From Micavibrio sp964400125 (GTDB lineage Bacteria; Pseudomonadota; Alphaproteobacteria; Micavibrionales; Micavibrionaceae), in the NCBI GenBank assembly GCA_964400125.1, contig CAYNSR010000002.1:124001-188000 (forward strand): a DNA stretch of 64,000 bases, given 5' to 3'. The stretch's first letter is position 1, and every line of letters starts with the position of its first letter. This document shows positions 36,422 to 44,119 of this stretch, in pieces. The notes beneath the pieces are model-generated. The model saw only the letters and a program-made list of their open reading frames with translations, was not told where the DNA came from and did no database searches. The position numbers and the translations under genes are program-made.

Positions 36422-36985
36422 TTGGCAGGAACGTCCCAGACAGGTCAGGTTGCCACCCGCTATGCTGCCGCGCTCATTGATATGGCAGAGCAGGCCGGGG
36501 TGATTGATAAAGTCGAAAAAGATTTCAATGCACTGGAGGCGATGATCGCAGGTTCGCCGGATCTGGGGAGCCTGATCCGCAATCCGCTTTACAAGCGCAC
36601 CCAGCAGGGCGGGGCCATGCAGGCGCTGGCGCAGCGGGCCGGGTTTGACGGGCTGACGGCGCGTTTCCTCGGTGTGCTGGTGCAAAATCGGCGTCTTCGT
36701 ACCCTTCCTGATGTGATCCGGGCGGTCCGGGCTGAACTGACCCGCCGCCGTGGCGGCGTCGAGGCCCGCGTCCAGACCGCTTATGCGCTGTCCGACGCAC
36801 AGACAGGGGCCTTGAAAAGGGCGCTCGCCGAGTCGATGGGATCGGATGTGACCTTGAATGTCGAAGTGAATCGCGACCTGATCGGCGGGCTGATTGTCAC
36901 GGTCGGTTCGCGCATGATTGATGATTCCGTTCGCCGCAAGCTGGAGCGCCTGAAAAGGACGTTGTCCGGCGCACGGGCGGCATAA
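36422..36985 (+). CDS. atpH: ATP synthase F1 delta subunit
   Basis: The peripheral-stalk subunit linking F1 to F0. 187 residues: VATRYAAALIDMAEQAGVID at the N-terminus and VNRDLIGGLIVTVGSRMIDDSVRRKLERL at the C-terminus are family signatures. Start is TTG, preceded by GAGAG. It is the first gene of the F1 operon atpH-A-G-D-C; F0 genes are elsewhere, as usual in alphaproteobacteria. Confidence 0.97.
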   Translation: MAGTSQTGQVATRYAAALIDMAEQAGVIDKVEKDFNALEAMIAGSPDLGSLIRNPLYKRTQQGGAMQALAQRAGFDGLTARFLGVLVQNRRLRTLPDVIRAVRAELTRRRGGVEARVQTAYALSDAQTGALKRALAESMGSDVTLNVEVNRDLIGGLIVTVGSRMIDDSVRRKLERLKRTLSGARAA

Positions 36986-37000
36986 CGATTTTTCCACCCT

Positions 37001-37024
37001 CATTCCCGCGCAGGCAGGGATGAC
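37001..37024. repeat. Degenerate REP-like hairpin in the atpH-atpA gap
   Basis: CATTCCCGCGCAGGCAGGGATGAC is a decayed version of the CATCCCGGCGCAGGCCGGGATGAC type found perfectly at 41.3 kb. (Twenty-four bases are described here as two halves: CATTCCCGCGCA then GGCAGGGATGAC.) It is the only content of the short gap apart from the atpA ribosome site AAAGGAAAG. Confidence 0.5.
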
Positions 37025-37054
37025 AAAAAGAAAACTGAAAAAGGAAAGTAGAAA

Positions 37055-38605
37055 ATGGAAATTCGCGCAGCAGAAATCTCCGAGATCCTGAAAAAGCAGA
37101 TTGCCGAATTCGGTGCGCAGGCTGATGTCGCCGAAATCGGTCAGGTTCTCTCCGTCGGTGACGGCGTCGCCCGCGTTTATGGCCTCGATCAGGTCCGCGC
37201 CGGTGAGATGGTGGAATTCCCCGGCGGCATCAAGGGCATGGCGCTGAACCTCGAAACCGACAATGTCGGTGTCGTGATCTTCGGCAATGACCGCGATATT
37301 AAAGAAGGCGACATCGTGCGCCGGACGGGTGAAATCGTTCAGGTGCCGGTCGGTAAGGCATTGCTGGGCCGCGTCGTCGATGCGCTCGGTAACCCGATTG
37401 ACGGCAAGGGCCCGTTGAAAACGACCGAGATGCGCCGCGTCGAGGTCAAGGCCCCCGGCATTATTCCGCGTAAATCAGTGCATGAGCCGATGCAGACCGG
37501 TCTCAAGGCGCTGGATGCGCTTGTGCCTGTCGGGCGCGGCCAGCGGGAGCTGATTATCGGCGACCGTCAGACCGGAAAAACCGCTGTCGCGATCGATACG
37601 ATCCTGAACCAGAAAACTATCAACAAATCGACCAACGAAAAAGAGCATCTGTATTGCATCTATGTCGCGATCGGGCAGAAACGTTCGACCGTGGCCCAGC
37701 TCGTCAAGGAGCTGGAAGATCAGGGCGCGATGGAATATTCCATCGTCGTCGCCGCAACCGCGTCGGAAGCAGCACCCATGCAGTTCCTGGCACCCTATAC
37801 GGGTTGCACCATGGGTGAATATTTCCGCGATAACGGCCTTCATGCGCTGTGCATCTATGACGATCTGTCCAAGCAGGCCGTGGCGTATCGCCAGATGTCC
37901 TTGCTGCTGCGCCGCCCGCCGGGCCGCGAAGCCTATCCGGGCGATGTGTTCTATATTCACTCCCGCCTGCTGGAACGCGCGGCGAAGATGAATGATGACA
38001 TGGGCGCAGGGTCGCTGACGGCGCTGCCGATCATTGAAACGCAGGCGGGTGATGTGTCCGCCTATATTCCGACGAACGTGATTTCGATCACCGATGGGCA
38101 GATTTTCCTTGAGACGGGCTTGTTCTTCAAAGGCATCCGTCCGGCGATCAATGTCGGCCTGTCCGTTTCCCGTGTTGGTTCTGCCGCGCAGATCAAGGCG
38201 ATGAAGCAGGTGGCCGGGAAGATCAAGCTGGAGCTGGCGCAATACCGCGAGATGGAGGCGTTCGCGCAGTTCGCGTCCGACCTCGATGCCTCGACCCAGA
38301 AATTGCTGGCGCGCGGCGCACGCCTGACGCAGCTTTTGAAACAGCCGCAGTTTTCGCCCCTCGCGATTGAGGAGCAGGTCGCTGTAATTTATGCCGGGAC
38401 ACGCGGTTATCTCGATGGTGTCGCCGTCAATCAGGTCAGTGCCTATGAGGCGCAGCTCCTGACAGAACTGCGCAGCGCCGGGAAGGGTATTCTTGACGCT
38501 ATCCGCACCAAGAAAGCGCTGGATGACGGGATTGAAAAAGACCTGAATGATCTCCTGACCAGCTTCACCAGCCGGTTTGGCGGTGTTGAGGCGAAAGCCG
38601 CGTAA
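37055..38605 (+). CDS. atpA: ATP synthase F1 alpha subunit
   Basis: The non-catalytic nucleotide-binding subunit. 516 residues with the P-loop GDRQTGKTA, VGRGQRELIIG before it, and the signature PAINVGLSVSRVGSAAQ. The C-terminus is SRFGGVEAKAA. A decayed copy of precisely this 3' end occurs at 40213-40247. AAGGAAAG precedes the ATG. The length and motifs are entirely normal, so the insertions downstream have left the gene intact. Confidence 0.99.
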   Translation: MEIRAAEISEILKKQIAEFGAQADVAEIGQVLSVGDGVARVYGLDQVRAGEMVEFPGGIKGMALNLETDNVGVVIFGNDRDIKEGDIVRRTGEIVQVPVGKALLGRVVDALGNPIDGKGPLKTTEMRRVEVKAPGIIPRKSVHEPMQTGLKALDALVPVGRGQRELIIGDRQTGKTAVAIDTILNQKTINKSTNEKEHLYCIYVAIGQKRSTVAQLVKELEDQGAMEYSIVVAATASEAAPMQFLAPYTGCTMGEYFRDNGLHALCIYDDLSKQAVAYRQMSLLLRRPPGREAYPGDVFYIHSRLLERAAKMNDDMGAGSLTALPIIETQAGDVSAYIPTNVISITDGQIFLETGLFFKGIRPAINVGLSVSRVGSAAQIKAMKQVAGKIKLELAQYREMEAFAQFASDLDASTQKLLARGARLTQLLKQPQFSPLAIEEQVAVIYAGTRGYLDGVAVNQVSAYEAQLLTELRSAGKGILDAIRTKKALDDGIEKDLNDLLTSFTSRFGGVEAKAA

Positions 38606-38617
38606 TAAAATTATTGA

Positions 38618-38724
38618 ACCACGAAGCACACGAAGGGCACGAAGAAAATATGAAGGCTGCCTCCGCTTTTCGCCGGGATGATAATAAAAATGGATCGCTT
38701 CGTGATCTTCGTGTGCTTCGTGGT
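38618..38724. repeat. Inverted repeat with CACGAAG periodicity (atpA-atpG insertion, left)
   Basis: Arms 38618-38644 and 38698-38724 are 27-nt reverse complements differing at two positions. The arm reads ACCACGAAGCACACGAAG then nine more bases of the same 9-nt rhythm (CACGAAG). The loop is 53 nt. The same type recurs at 40256-40333, and a related GCAGAG version at 42902-43070. Confidence 0.9.
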
Positions 38725-38770
38725 AAAAACTAAAAACGGTAAGTGACGAACTTAAGAGGTAGAAAAGAAA

Positions 38771-39232
38771 ATGACAATTCATAATACAGAAGGTGATGGG
38801 CATCTAACGGTTCAGTTTAACTTGAGGGCTGATGTTGCGAATGAATTCATAAATGGCGTTCCGAATGAAAAACTCAAAAAGCTGACTGATCTTCTGGATG
38901 TTTATGGAGCTGTCGTGGAATCCATCGGAAAAAGGGAGGCTGCGAATGCCCACGTTTCAGGTGGCTTCTTAAAGGATATCTGGGATTCTATGCCGCCAGA
39001 ACTCCGCCAGAGATTTGATACGAAAGTCGCTATCACGCTTTCTGACGACAGAAACCTGAAACGTTTTGTGGCAAGTCTCGAACTCGGCCACTATAGTGAT
39101 GTTATCGATCTGGGGACGCTGAAGATTGTATCTGATAGATACGCCCCGGATGAAATCGATTCTGCTCGGGGGTCTGGGGTGGTTCTGCCGTTATATCCGC
39201 CAGCGGATTTGGGTTATCGCTTTAAAAAATAA
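38771..39232 (+). CDS. Unknown protein, ATP-operon insert paralogue A
   Basis: A 153-residue soluble protein with no recognised family. Shared with the product at 39740-40198: EG-x-x-HL near the N-terminus, F-x-x-R, then KL-x-x-L-x-x-LL-x-x-x-GA-x-V, later D-x-NLK and a LKI strand, and a Pro-rich C-terminal end (YPPADLGYRF). G+C is clearly below that of atpA and atpG. The gene sits in the operon direction with AAGAGG upstream and would be transcribed with atpA/atpG. Function unknown; an accessory or immunity-like role in a mobile element is possible but not shown. Confidence 0.75.
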   Translation: MTIHNTEGDGHLTVQFNLRADVANEFINGVPNEKLKKLTDLLDVYGAVVESIGKREAANAHVSGGFLKDIWDSMPPELRQRFDTKVAITLSDDRNLKRFVASLELGHYSDVIDLGTLKIVSDRYAPDEIDSARGSGVVLPLYPPADLGYRFKK

Positions 39233-39261
39233 AGCAATGGGACGGTTGAAGGAATGACGGA

Positions 39262-39612
39262 ATGTTTATTTACATAAGATTATACAATATGAAGGCTGAC
39301 CGGATTGGGAAGCTTGATTTTCTGTTGGCCTCGTATGGCGCCCGCAGGGAGTGCATACGGAGCGATGCCCAACTGAATGACCTTGCTGATGCTCTCAAAG
39401 TGGGTGGAGAAGATCTCTCCCGGATTGATGATCTCAAACGTCAGCAGCGCATTTTTGTCGCAGACCTTCGGAATATTGAGCCTTTGATGGAAAGTTTGAT
39501 GAGTGAAGAAATGGGATCTATTCTCGATTCGGAGAGAGTTTCTCTTCACGCTCAGCTGCCGGAAAAGAGGTCGCCGACCATTATACCGCCGATTGTTCCC
39601 TCGGTGCCGTAG
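39262..39612 (+). CDS. Unknown protein, ATP-operon insert paralogue B (shorter)
   Basis: A 116-residue protein related to paralogues A and C: GKLDFLLASYGARRE aligns with their KL-x-x-L-x-x-LL-x-x-x-GA block, IFVADLRNIEPLMESL with their D-x-NLK block, and it ends with PTIIPPIVPSVP, comparable to FIPPIFPPEN of C. It lacks about 25 N-terminal residues and part of the middle, so it may be decaying. GAAGGAATGACGGA precedes the ATG. It lies 29 nt after A. Confidence 0.68.
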   Translation: MFIYIRLYNMKADRIGKLDFLLASYGARRECIRSDAQLNDLADALKVGGEDLSRIDDLKRQQRIFVADLRNIEPLMESLMSEEMGSILDSERVSLHAQLPEKRSPTIIPPIVPSVP

Positions 39613-39686
39613 ACAGAGGATATAAAGGGCTATGCCTAGGAGGCTATCCTCCTGTGAGCGCACGTTACGTTCTGGAATAAAGGGTT

Positions 39687-39719
39687 AAAATGCCAAGTTT
39701 AAACAGGATGCCGCGATAA
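39687..39719 (+). pseudogene. Relic of the atpG 5' end
   Basis: AAAATGCCAAGTTTAAA at 39687-39703 is identical over 17 nt to the start region of atpG (40351-40367), and weaker likeness continues (CCGCGATAAC against CCGCAATCG). In frame it reads MPSLNRMPR then stop, against MPSLKEYRN in AtpG. It marks a copy of the atpA-atpG junction that was duplicated and then interrupted. Confidence 0.72.
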
Positions 39720-39739
39720 CAGTAATGGAGAAAAATAGA

Positions 39740-40198
39740 ATGTATGAGGGTAACGATCATTTGGTTCTGAATTTCCAGTTCCGCACAGGGCAACTGGCGA
39801 TGGATTTCGCCATAAGGAAAGATAATCCAAAGCTGACTAGCTTATACAATCTTCTGTCCGCGTTTGGCGCGGAGGTTAGGCCGCTGGCAAAGTTGTGGGA
39901 TAAGAAGGGGGGCTTAATGTTAAATGTAGTGAAAGAAAAGTTGACCAGTGGCCCTCATGCGGCCCATCTTAAAAGACAGGTCACCGTTTTTCTGCCGCAT
40001 GATGGCAATCTTAAGCCCCTTATGTTGAATTTGAGGTTTTCCCCAGAGTTTAACGAGATTCTTGATCAGAAATCTCTCAAAATAGACATTGGAAGCTGTG
40101 CCGGATATTTCCTTCTGGATCATGTCGCGCAGCACGGAGAACAATCGTTCATCCCACCAATTTTCCCGCCGGAGAATCAGGGGTTTAATATTAGGTAG
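39740..40198 (+). CDS. Unknown protein, ATP-operon insert paralogue C
   Basis: A 152-residue protein (157 if the ATG at 39725 is used; the ATG at 39740 lies 8 nt after GGAG and is preferred). It begins MYEGNDHLVLNFQFRT and is the closest relative of paralogue A: EG-x-x-HL, NPKLTSLYNLLSAFGAEV and HDGNLKPLMLNLRF blocks are shared, as is the Pro-rich end IPPIFPPEN. No catalytic motif, signal or membrane helix is seen. It lies between the atpG relic and the atpA relic. Confidence 0.75.
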   Translation: MYEGNDHLVLNFQFRTGQLAMDFAIRKDNPKLTSLYNLLSAFGAEVRPLAKLWDKKGGLMLNVVKEKLTSGPHAAHLKRQVTVFLPHDGNLKPLMLNLRFSPEFNEILDQKSLKIDIGSCAGYFLLDHVAQHGEQSFIPPIFPPENQGFNIR

Positions 40199-40212
40199 TG
40201 TGATTCTGTGTC

Positions 40213-40247
40213 AAAGCCGTTTCGGCGGTGAGGTGAAGGCGGCGTAA
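40213..40247 (+). pseudogene. Relic of the atpA 3' end
   Basis: Reading from 40215 gives SRFGGEVKAA and a TAA stop, followed by GAAATTGAACC. The true atpA end reads SRFGGVEAKAA, TAA and then AAATTATTGAACC. The likeness in protein, stop position and the bases after it shows that this is a second, decayed atpA end placed directly before atpG. Confidence 0.78.
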
Positions 40248-40255
40248 GAAATTGA

Positions 40256-40333
40256 ACCGCAAAGCACACGAAGGGCGCGAAGGGTTTCCCGATTTTAAGG
40301 GGATGTCTTTGTGATCTTCGTGTGCTTCGCAGT
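40256..40333. repeat. Inverted repeat with CACGAAG periodicity (atpA-atpG insertion, right)
   Basis: Left arm 40256-40282 (ACCGCAAAGCACACGAAGGG...) and right arm 40307-40333 (its approximate complement, ending CTTCGCAGT) enclose a 24-nt loop. It is the same family as 38618-38724 and directly precedes the atpG ribosome site AAAAGG. Confidence 0.82.
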
Positions 40334-40353
40334 AAAAATAAAAAGGTAACAAA

Positions 40354-41262
40354 ATGCCAAGTTTAAAAGAGTACCGCAATCGTATCGTCTCCGTGAAATC
40401 GACGCGGAAAATTACGTCTGCGATGAAGATGGTGGCGGCGTCCAAGCTGAAAAAAGCGCAGGAGCAGGCGCAGGCGTCGCAGCCCTATGCCAGCGCGATG
40501 AGCGAGATGATGGCGCGTGTTGCCGCCAATGTCGTGATCGGCCCGCATAGCCCGAAACTGCTGATCGGGACGGGTTCGGATCAGGTGCATCTGCTGGTGC
40601 TGGTGACGTCGGATCGCGGTCTGTGCGGCGGGTTCAACGGCAATATTATCCGTCGCACCCGTCAGGAAGTCCGCAAATTGCAGAGTGAAGGGAAAACCGT
40701 CAAGCTGCTGTGCGTCGGGCGCAAGGGGCGCGATATTCTGAAGCGTGATTTCGGGGATCTGATTGTTGAAAGCTTTACCGGCATCGGCAACAAGGGCAAG
40801 GTCAATTTTTCCGACGCCGACCAGGTGGCGCAATATGTTCTGGAGCAGTTCTCCGTCGGCGGTTTTGATGTCTGCACGCTGCTCTACAATGAATTCCGTT
40901 CGGTTCTGGCGCAGCGCCCGGTGGGGCAGCAACTGATCCCGTTCAACCTGCCGCAGGTGGCGGCGTCCAATGAAAATAAAAAGAACGCGCATAAGGCGGA
41001 AGTGAAATCGCCCTACAGCTTTGAACCGGAAGAAGATGTTATTCTCGGCCAGTTGCTGCCGCGCAATCTCGGCATCCAGATTTTCCGCGCGTTGCTCGAT
41101 AGCGCCGCCGGGGAACAGGCTGCGCGCATGACCGCGATGGATAATGCCACGCGCAACGCCGGTGATATGATTAACAAGCTGAGCATCCAGTATAACCGGG
41201 CGCGGCAGGCGTTTATTACCAAGGAGTTGATCGAGATCATCTCCGGGGCGGAGGCGGTTTAG
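40354..41262 (+). CDS. atpG: ATP synthase F1 gamma subunit
   Basis: The central-stalk rotor subunit. 302 residues: MPSLKEYRNRIVSVKSTRKITSAMKMVAA at the N-terminus and a C-terminal helix ARMTAMDNATRNAGDMINKLSI and YNRARQAFITKELIEIISGAEAV. The length is typical. It is separated from atpA by 1.75 kb of inserted sequence, while atpA and atpG are normally adjacent. (The N-terminal motif spans two blocks, RIVSVKSTRKIT and AMKMVAASKL.). Confidence 0.98.
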   Translation: MPSLKEYRNRIVSVKSTRKITSAMKMVAASKLKKAQEQAQASQPYASAMSEMMARVAANVVIGPHSPKLLIGTGSDQVHLLVLVTSDRGLCGGFNGNIIRRTRQEVRKLQSEGKTVKLLCVGRKGRDILKRDFGDLIVESFTGIGNKGKVNFSDADQVAQYVLEQFSVGGFDVCTLLYNEFRSVLAQRPVGQQLIPFNLPQVAASNENKKNAHKAEVKSPYSFEPEEDVILGQLLPRNLGIQIFRALLDSAAGEQAARMTAMDNATRNAGDMINKLSIQYNRARQAFITKELIEIISGAEAV

Positions 41263-41281
41263 GACAAGGTTTTTCTCTCTG

Positions 41282-41360
41282 CTGTCATCCCGGCGCAGGC
41301 CGGGATCGATACGGCGGGGCGGATAGAAAGAATAGATCCCGGCCTGCGCCGGGATGACAG
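41282..41360. repeat. 26-nt perfect inverted repeat in the atpG-atpD gap
   Basis: Arms 41282-41307 and 41335-41360 are exact reverse complements (CTGTCATCCCGGCGCAGG... ), and each arm also folds on itself (ATCCCGGC/GCCGGGAT). It is the well-known GTCATCCCGGCGCAGGCCGG repeat type. It does not end in a T-run, so transcription through to atpD is possible. Confidence 0.9.
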
Positions 41361-41394
41361 TAAAGTAAAGTTTAGAAAAAAAGGAAGTAGGAAA

Positions 41395-42816
41395 ATGACT
41401 CAGGCAAAAGGCAAAATCGTCCAGATCCTTGGCGCGGTGTTGGACGTTCAGTTCGAGGAGGGGAATGTCCCCGCCATTCTGAACGCGCTGACGACGCAGA
41501 ACGAAGGCAAGACGCTGGTGCTCGAAGTGGCGCAGCACCTCGGTGAAAGCACCGTGCGCTGTATCGCCATGGACACGACGGATGGTCTGGTGCGTGGTCA
41601 GGAAGTGGTCGATACCGGTGATGCGATTACCGTGCCTGTCGGGCCGGAAACGCTGGGCCGCATTCTGGATGTGACGGGCAACCCGATTGACGACCGCCCC
41701 GCGCCGAAATCGAAAAAGCGTTACCCGATTCACCGTCCGGCTCCGGCCTTCGTCGACCAGTCGTCGGAAAAAGAGCAATTGATTACCGGGATCAAGGTGA
41801 TTGACCTTCTTTGCCCGTATCAAAAGGGCGGCAAGATCGGCCTGTTCGGCGGTGCCGGGGTCGGCAAGACCGTGACCATTCAGGAACTCATCAACAACAT
41901 CGCCAAGGCGCATGGCGGCGTTTCCGTGTTTGCCGGTGTGGGCGAGCGTACCCGTGAAGGCAATGACCTGTATCATGAAATGATCGATTCCGGGGTTATC
42001 AATCTCGATGGCGAATCGAAAGTGGGTCTCGTTTTCGGCCAGATGAACGAACCCCCCGGCGCGCGTGCCCGCGTGGCCCTGTCCGGTTTGTCACAGGCGG
42101 AATATTTCCGCGATGAAGAGGGCCAGGACGTTTTGTTCTTCATGGATAACGTCTTCCGCTTTACGCAGGCGGGTGCGGAAGTCTCCGCGCTTCTCGGACG
42201 CATTCCGTCCGCTGTGGGGTATCAGCCGACTCTGGCTACCGATATGGGCGCGTTGCAGGAACGTATTACTTCGACCAACAAGGGGTCGATTACATCCGTG
42301 CAGGCCGTTTACGTTCCGGCGGACGATTTGACCGACCCGGCTCCGGCGACCACCTTTGCCCACCTTGACGCGACGACCGTTTTGTCGCGCCAGATTTCGG
42401 AACTGGGGATTTACCCGGCTGTTGACCCGCTCGATTCCACCTCGCGCATTCTCGACCCGCGTGTGGTTGGCGAGGAGCATTATAAATGTGCGACGGATGT
42501 GCAAAAAACCCTGCAAACCTACAAAGCCTTGCAGGACATTATTGCCATTCTCGGCATGGATGAACTCTCCGAAGACGACAAGCTGGTCGTTGCCCGCGCA
42601 CGGAAAATCCAGCGCTTCTTGTCCCAACCTTTCCATGTGGCGGAAGTGTTCACCGGATCGCCGGGTAAATTCGTCCAGTTGGAAGACACGATCAAGGGCT
42701 TCCGAGCGATTGTCGATGGCAAATACGACCACCTGCCGGAGGCTGCGTTCTATATGGTTGGAACGATTGAGGAAGCCGAAGAAAAAGCGCGTAAACTGGC
42801 GGCTGAGGCGGCTTGA
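41395..42816 (+). CDS. atpD: ATP synthase F1 beta subunit
   Basis: The catalytic subunit. 473 residues with the P-loop GGAGVGKTV, the catalytic GERTREGNDLYHEM, the DELSEED-like loop (LGMDELSEDDKLVV) and LFFMDNVFRFTQAG. A Ser/Thr-containing PAPATTFAHLDATTVLSR motif also fits. An AGGAAGTAGG site precedes the ATG. All expected residues are present. Confidence 0.99.
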   Translation: MTQAKGKIVQILGAVLDVQFEEGNVPAILNALTTQNEGKTLVLEVAQHLGESTVRCIAMDTTDGLVRGQEVVDTGDAITVPVGPETLGRILDVTGNPIDDRPAPKSKKRYPIHRPAPAFVDQSSEKEQLITGIKVIDLLCPYQKGGKIGLFGGAGVGKTVTIQELINNIAKAHGGVSVFAGVGERTREGNDLYHEMIDSGVINLDGESKVGLVFGQMNEPPGARARVALSGLSQAEYFRDEEGQDVLFFMDNVFRFTQAGAEVSALLGRIPSAVGYQPTLATDMGALQERITSTNKGSITSVQAVYVPADDLTDPAPATTFAHLDATTVLSRQISELGIYPAVDPLDSTSRILDPRVVGEEHYKCATDVQKTLQTYKALQDIIAILGMDELSEDDKLVVARARKIQRFLSQPFHVAEVFTGSPGKFVQLEDTIKGFRAIVDGKYDHLPEAAFYMVGTIEEAEEKARKLAAEAA

Positions 42817-42852
42817 TTTTCACTTTCTTGCTGTCATCTTGCCTTTATTGTT

Positions 42853-42872
42853 ATCCCGGCGTAAGCCGGGAT
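42853..42872. repeat. REP-like hairpin after atpD
   Basis: ATCCCGGC, loop GTAA, GCCGGGAT: a single unit of the same type as the 41.3-kb repeat, 36 nt after the atpD stop. Confidence 0.75.
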
Positions 42873-42901
42873 CTGGGGCGGAAGGCGCAGAAAGGTTTTT
42901 A

Positions 42902-43070
42902 ACCGCAGAGGCGCAGAGGACGCAGAGAAGAAAAATGCCAAGACTGATGTTTATATTATCGGCATGTCTTTAATGCCAATACCAAGAATTACAGCTTTTG
43001 TGTCGGATTGTAGTTATTTGAATTTAGAGGCTATTAGAAAATAACTCTGCGTCCTCTGCGCCTCTGCGGT
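42902..43070. repeat. 26-nt perfect inverted repeat with GCAGAG periodicity, before the GxxExxY gene
   Basis: Arms 42902-42927 and 43045-43070 are exact reverse complements (ACCGCAGAGGCGCAGAGG then ACGCAGAG) with a 117-nt loop. A degraded right-arm-like copy (CTCTGCTCCTCTGTGGT) occurs at 43503-43519, so the GxxExxY gene lies between a full and a partial copy. Repeats of this form flanking GxxExxY genes are something I recall from other bacteria. Confidence 0.9.
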
Positions 43071-43097
43071 GAAAAAAGAAAGGGTGAAGTAACAGCA

Positions 43098-43502
43098 ATG
43101 ACCGACATAACCCAATTTCCTGATCTTGGAGCAAGGCTCAGTCAAAAAGTTATTGGTGCCGGGATTGCCGTGCATCAGGCGTTGGGTCCCGGACTGCTGG
43201 AAAATATTTATGAGGAATGTCTGGCGATTGAACTGAAGGATCAGGGTATTGCCTTTGAACGTCAGAAAACGATCCAGGTTGTCTATAAGGGGCAGGCCCT
43301 TGATCTCAGTTATAAGGCTGATTTTGTGATAGAAAATCAGATGATTGTTGAACTCAAGGCAGTTGAAAATATCCTGCCCATCCATGAGGCACAGCTTTTG
43401 ACATATCTGAAACTCAGTGGTATTCAACTGGGGCTGCTGATGAATTTTAACACGGTTCTTTTAAAGGACGGCATCAAACGGATGGCTTTGAGCGCGAAAT
43501 AA
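43098..43502 (+). CDS. GxxExxY family protein inserted between atpD and atpC
   Basis: A 134-residue protein with the family signature G32-L-L-E35-N-I-Y38 inside HQALGPGLLENIYEECLAIE. The remainder (YKGQALDLSYKADFVIENQ, IVELKAVENILPIHEAQLLT) contains the D...E-x-K pattern (D-F-V.. and VELK) of PD-(D/E)XK nuclease-like folds, to which this family is thought to belong. The biological role is not established. G+C is lower than in the adjacent atp genes and repeats flank it, indicating insertion. It is in the operon direction, so it would be co-transcribed. Confidence 0.9.
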   Translation: MTDITQFPDLGARLSQKVIGAGIAVHQALGPGLLENIYEECLAIELKDQGIAFERQKTIQVVYKGQALDLSYKADFVIENQMIVELKAVENILPIHEAQLLTYLKLSGIQLGLLMNFNTVLLKDGIKRMALSAK

Positions 43503-43536
43503 CTCTGCTCCTCTGTGGTAAAAAAGGAAATGAAAA

Positions 43537-43968
43537 ATGACTGAAATGCAGAACGGCACCTTCAACTTCGAACTCGTTTCCCCCGAACGGAAATTGTTGT
43601 CCGGTCCGGCGAAGCTGGTGGTTGTTCCGGGGGAGGAGGGGGATTTCGGGGTTTTGCCCGGGCACTCCGCGCTGGTGGCGACGATTCGTCCCGGGGTTGT
43701 CGAGATCACCATGGCTGATGGTTCGGAGACCATGCGTGTCTTTATCTCCGGCGGATTCGCTGATGTTTCCCCCACCAATTGCACCGTTTTGGCGGAAGAG
43801 GCGGTGATGGTCAGTGACCTCAATCAGGCGGATCTGGAGCAGACGATCCGGAATCTGACCGAAGATATGACGATGGCCAAGGATGATCTGGAAAAAACCC
43901 GGATCACCCGCAAACTCGCGCTGGCCCGGGCCAAGTTGCAGGGGCTGACCGGTAAGGCAGCGGCCTGA
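43537..43968 (+). CDS. atpC: ATP synthase F1 epsilon subunit
   Basis: The regulatory central-stalk subunit. 143 residues; the beta-sandwich start FNFELVSPERKLLSGPAKLV, then VVPGEEGDFGVLPGHSALV (signature) and VFISGGFADVSPTNCTVLAE, and a C-terminal helical hairpin. It normally follows atpD directly but is here displaced by 720 nt. A terminator follows. GGAAATGAAAA precedes the ATG. Confidence 0.97.
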   Translation: MTEMQNGTFNFELVSPERKLLSGPAKLVVVPGEEGDFGVLPGHSALVATIRPGVVEITMADGSETMRVFISGGFADVSPTNCTVLAEEAVMVSDLNQADLEQTIRNLTEDMTMAKDDLEKTRITRKLALARAKLQGLTGKAAA

Positions 43969-44004
43969 ATCCGGCTGCTGCACCGGGATTTCAGAGAAAA
44001 TATG

Positions 44005-44037
44005 AAACGGGATTTTTTTAGATCCCGTTTTTTTCTT
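44005..44037 (+). terminator. Terminator of the ATP synthase operon
   Basis: AAACGGGAT and ATCCCGTTT pair around a T-rich loop (44005-44013, 44022-44030) and are followed by TTTTTC. Confidence 0.85.
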
Positions 44038-44119
44038 TTCAAACGCCGTCCGCTTGTGATATTGCATCGCGCAAATTCCGGCCAATCATGACCGGGATGT
44101 TTTACGAGAGTGTGAATCT

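Noticed and set aside
38618..40333. CACGAAG repeats as a CRISPR array
   Set aside because: Only paired inverted arms occur, with no regular direct-repeat and spacer series and no cas genes.
40363..41976. Long minus-strand ORF spanning atpG and atpD
   Set aside because: It crosses two conserved genes and a repeat and has His/Arg-rich shadow composition.
42938..42978. A further atpG-start relic (ATGCCAAG) after atpD
   Set aside because: Only about 11 bases match atpG, which chance plus a ribosome-site-like context can explain.
43014..43427. Antisense ORF opposite the GxxExxY gene
   Set aside because: It covers the repeat arm and the complement of a clearly recognised gene; its protein has no coherent features.
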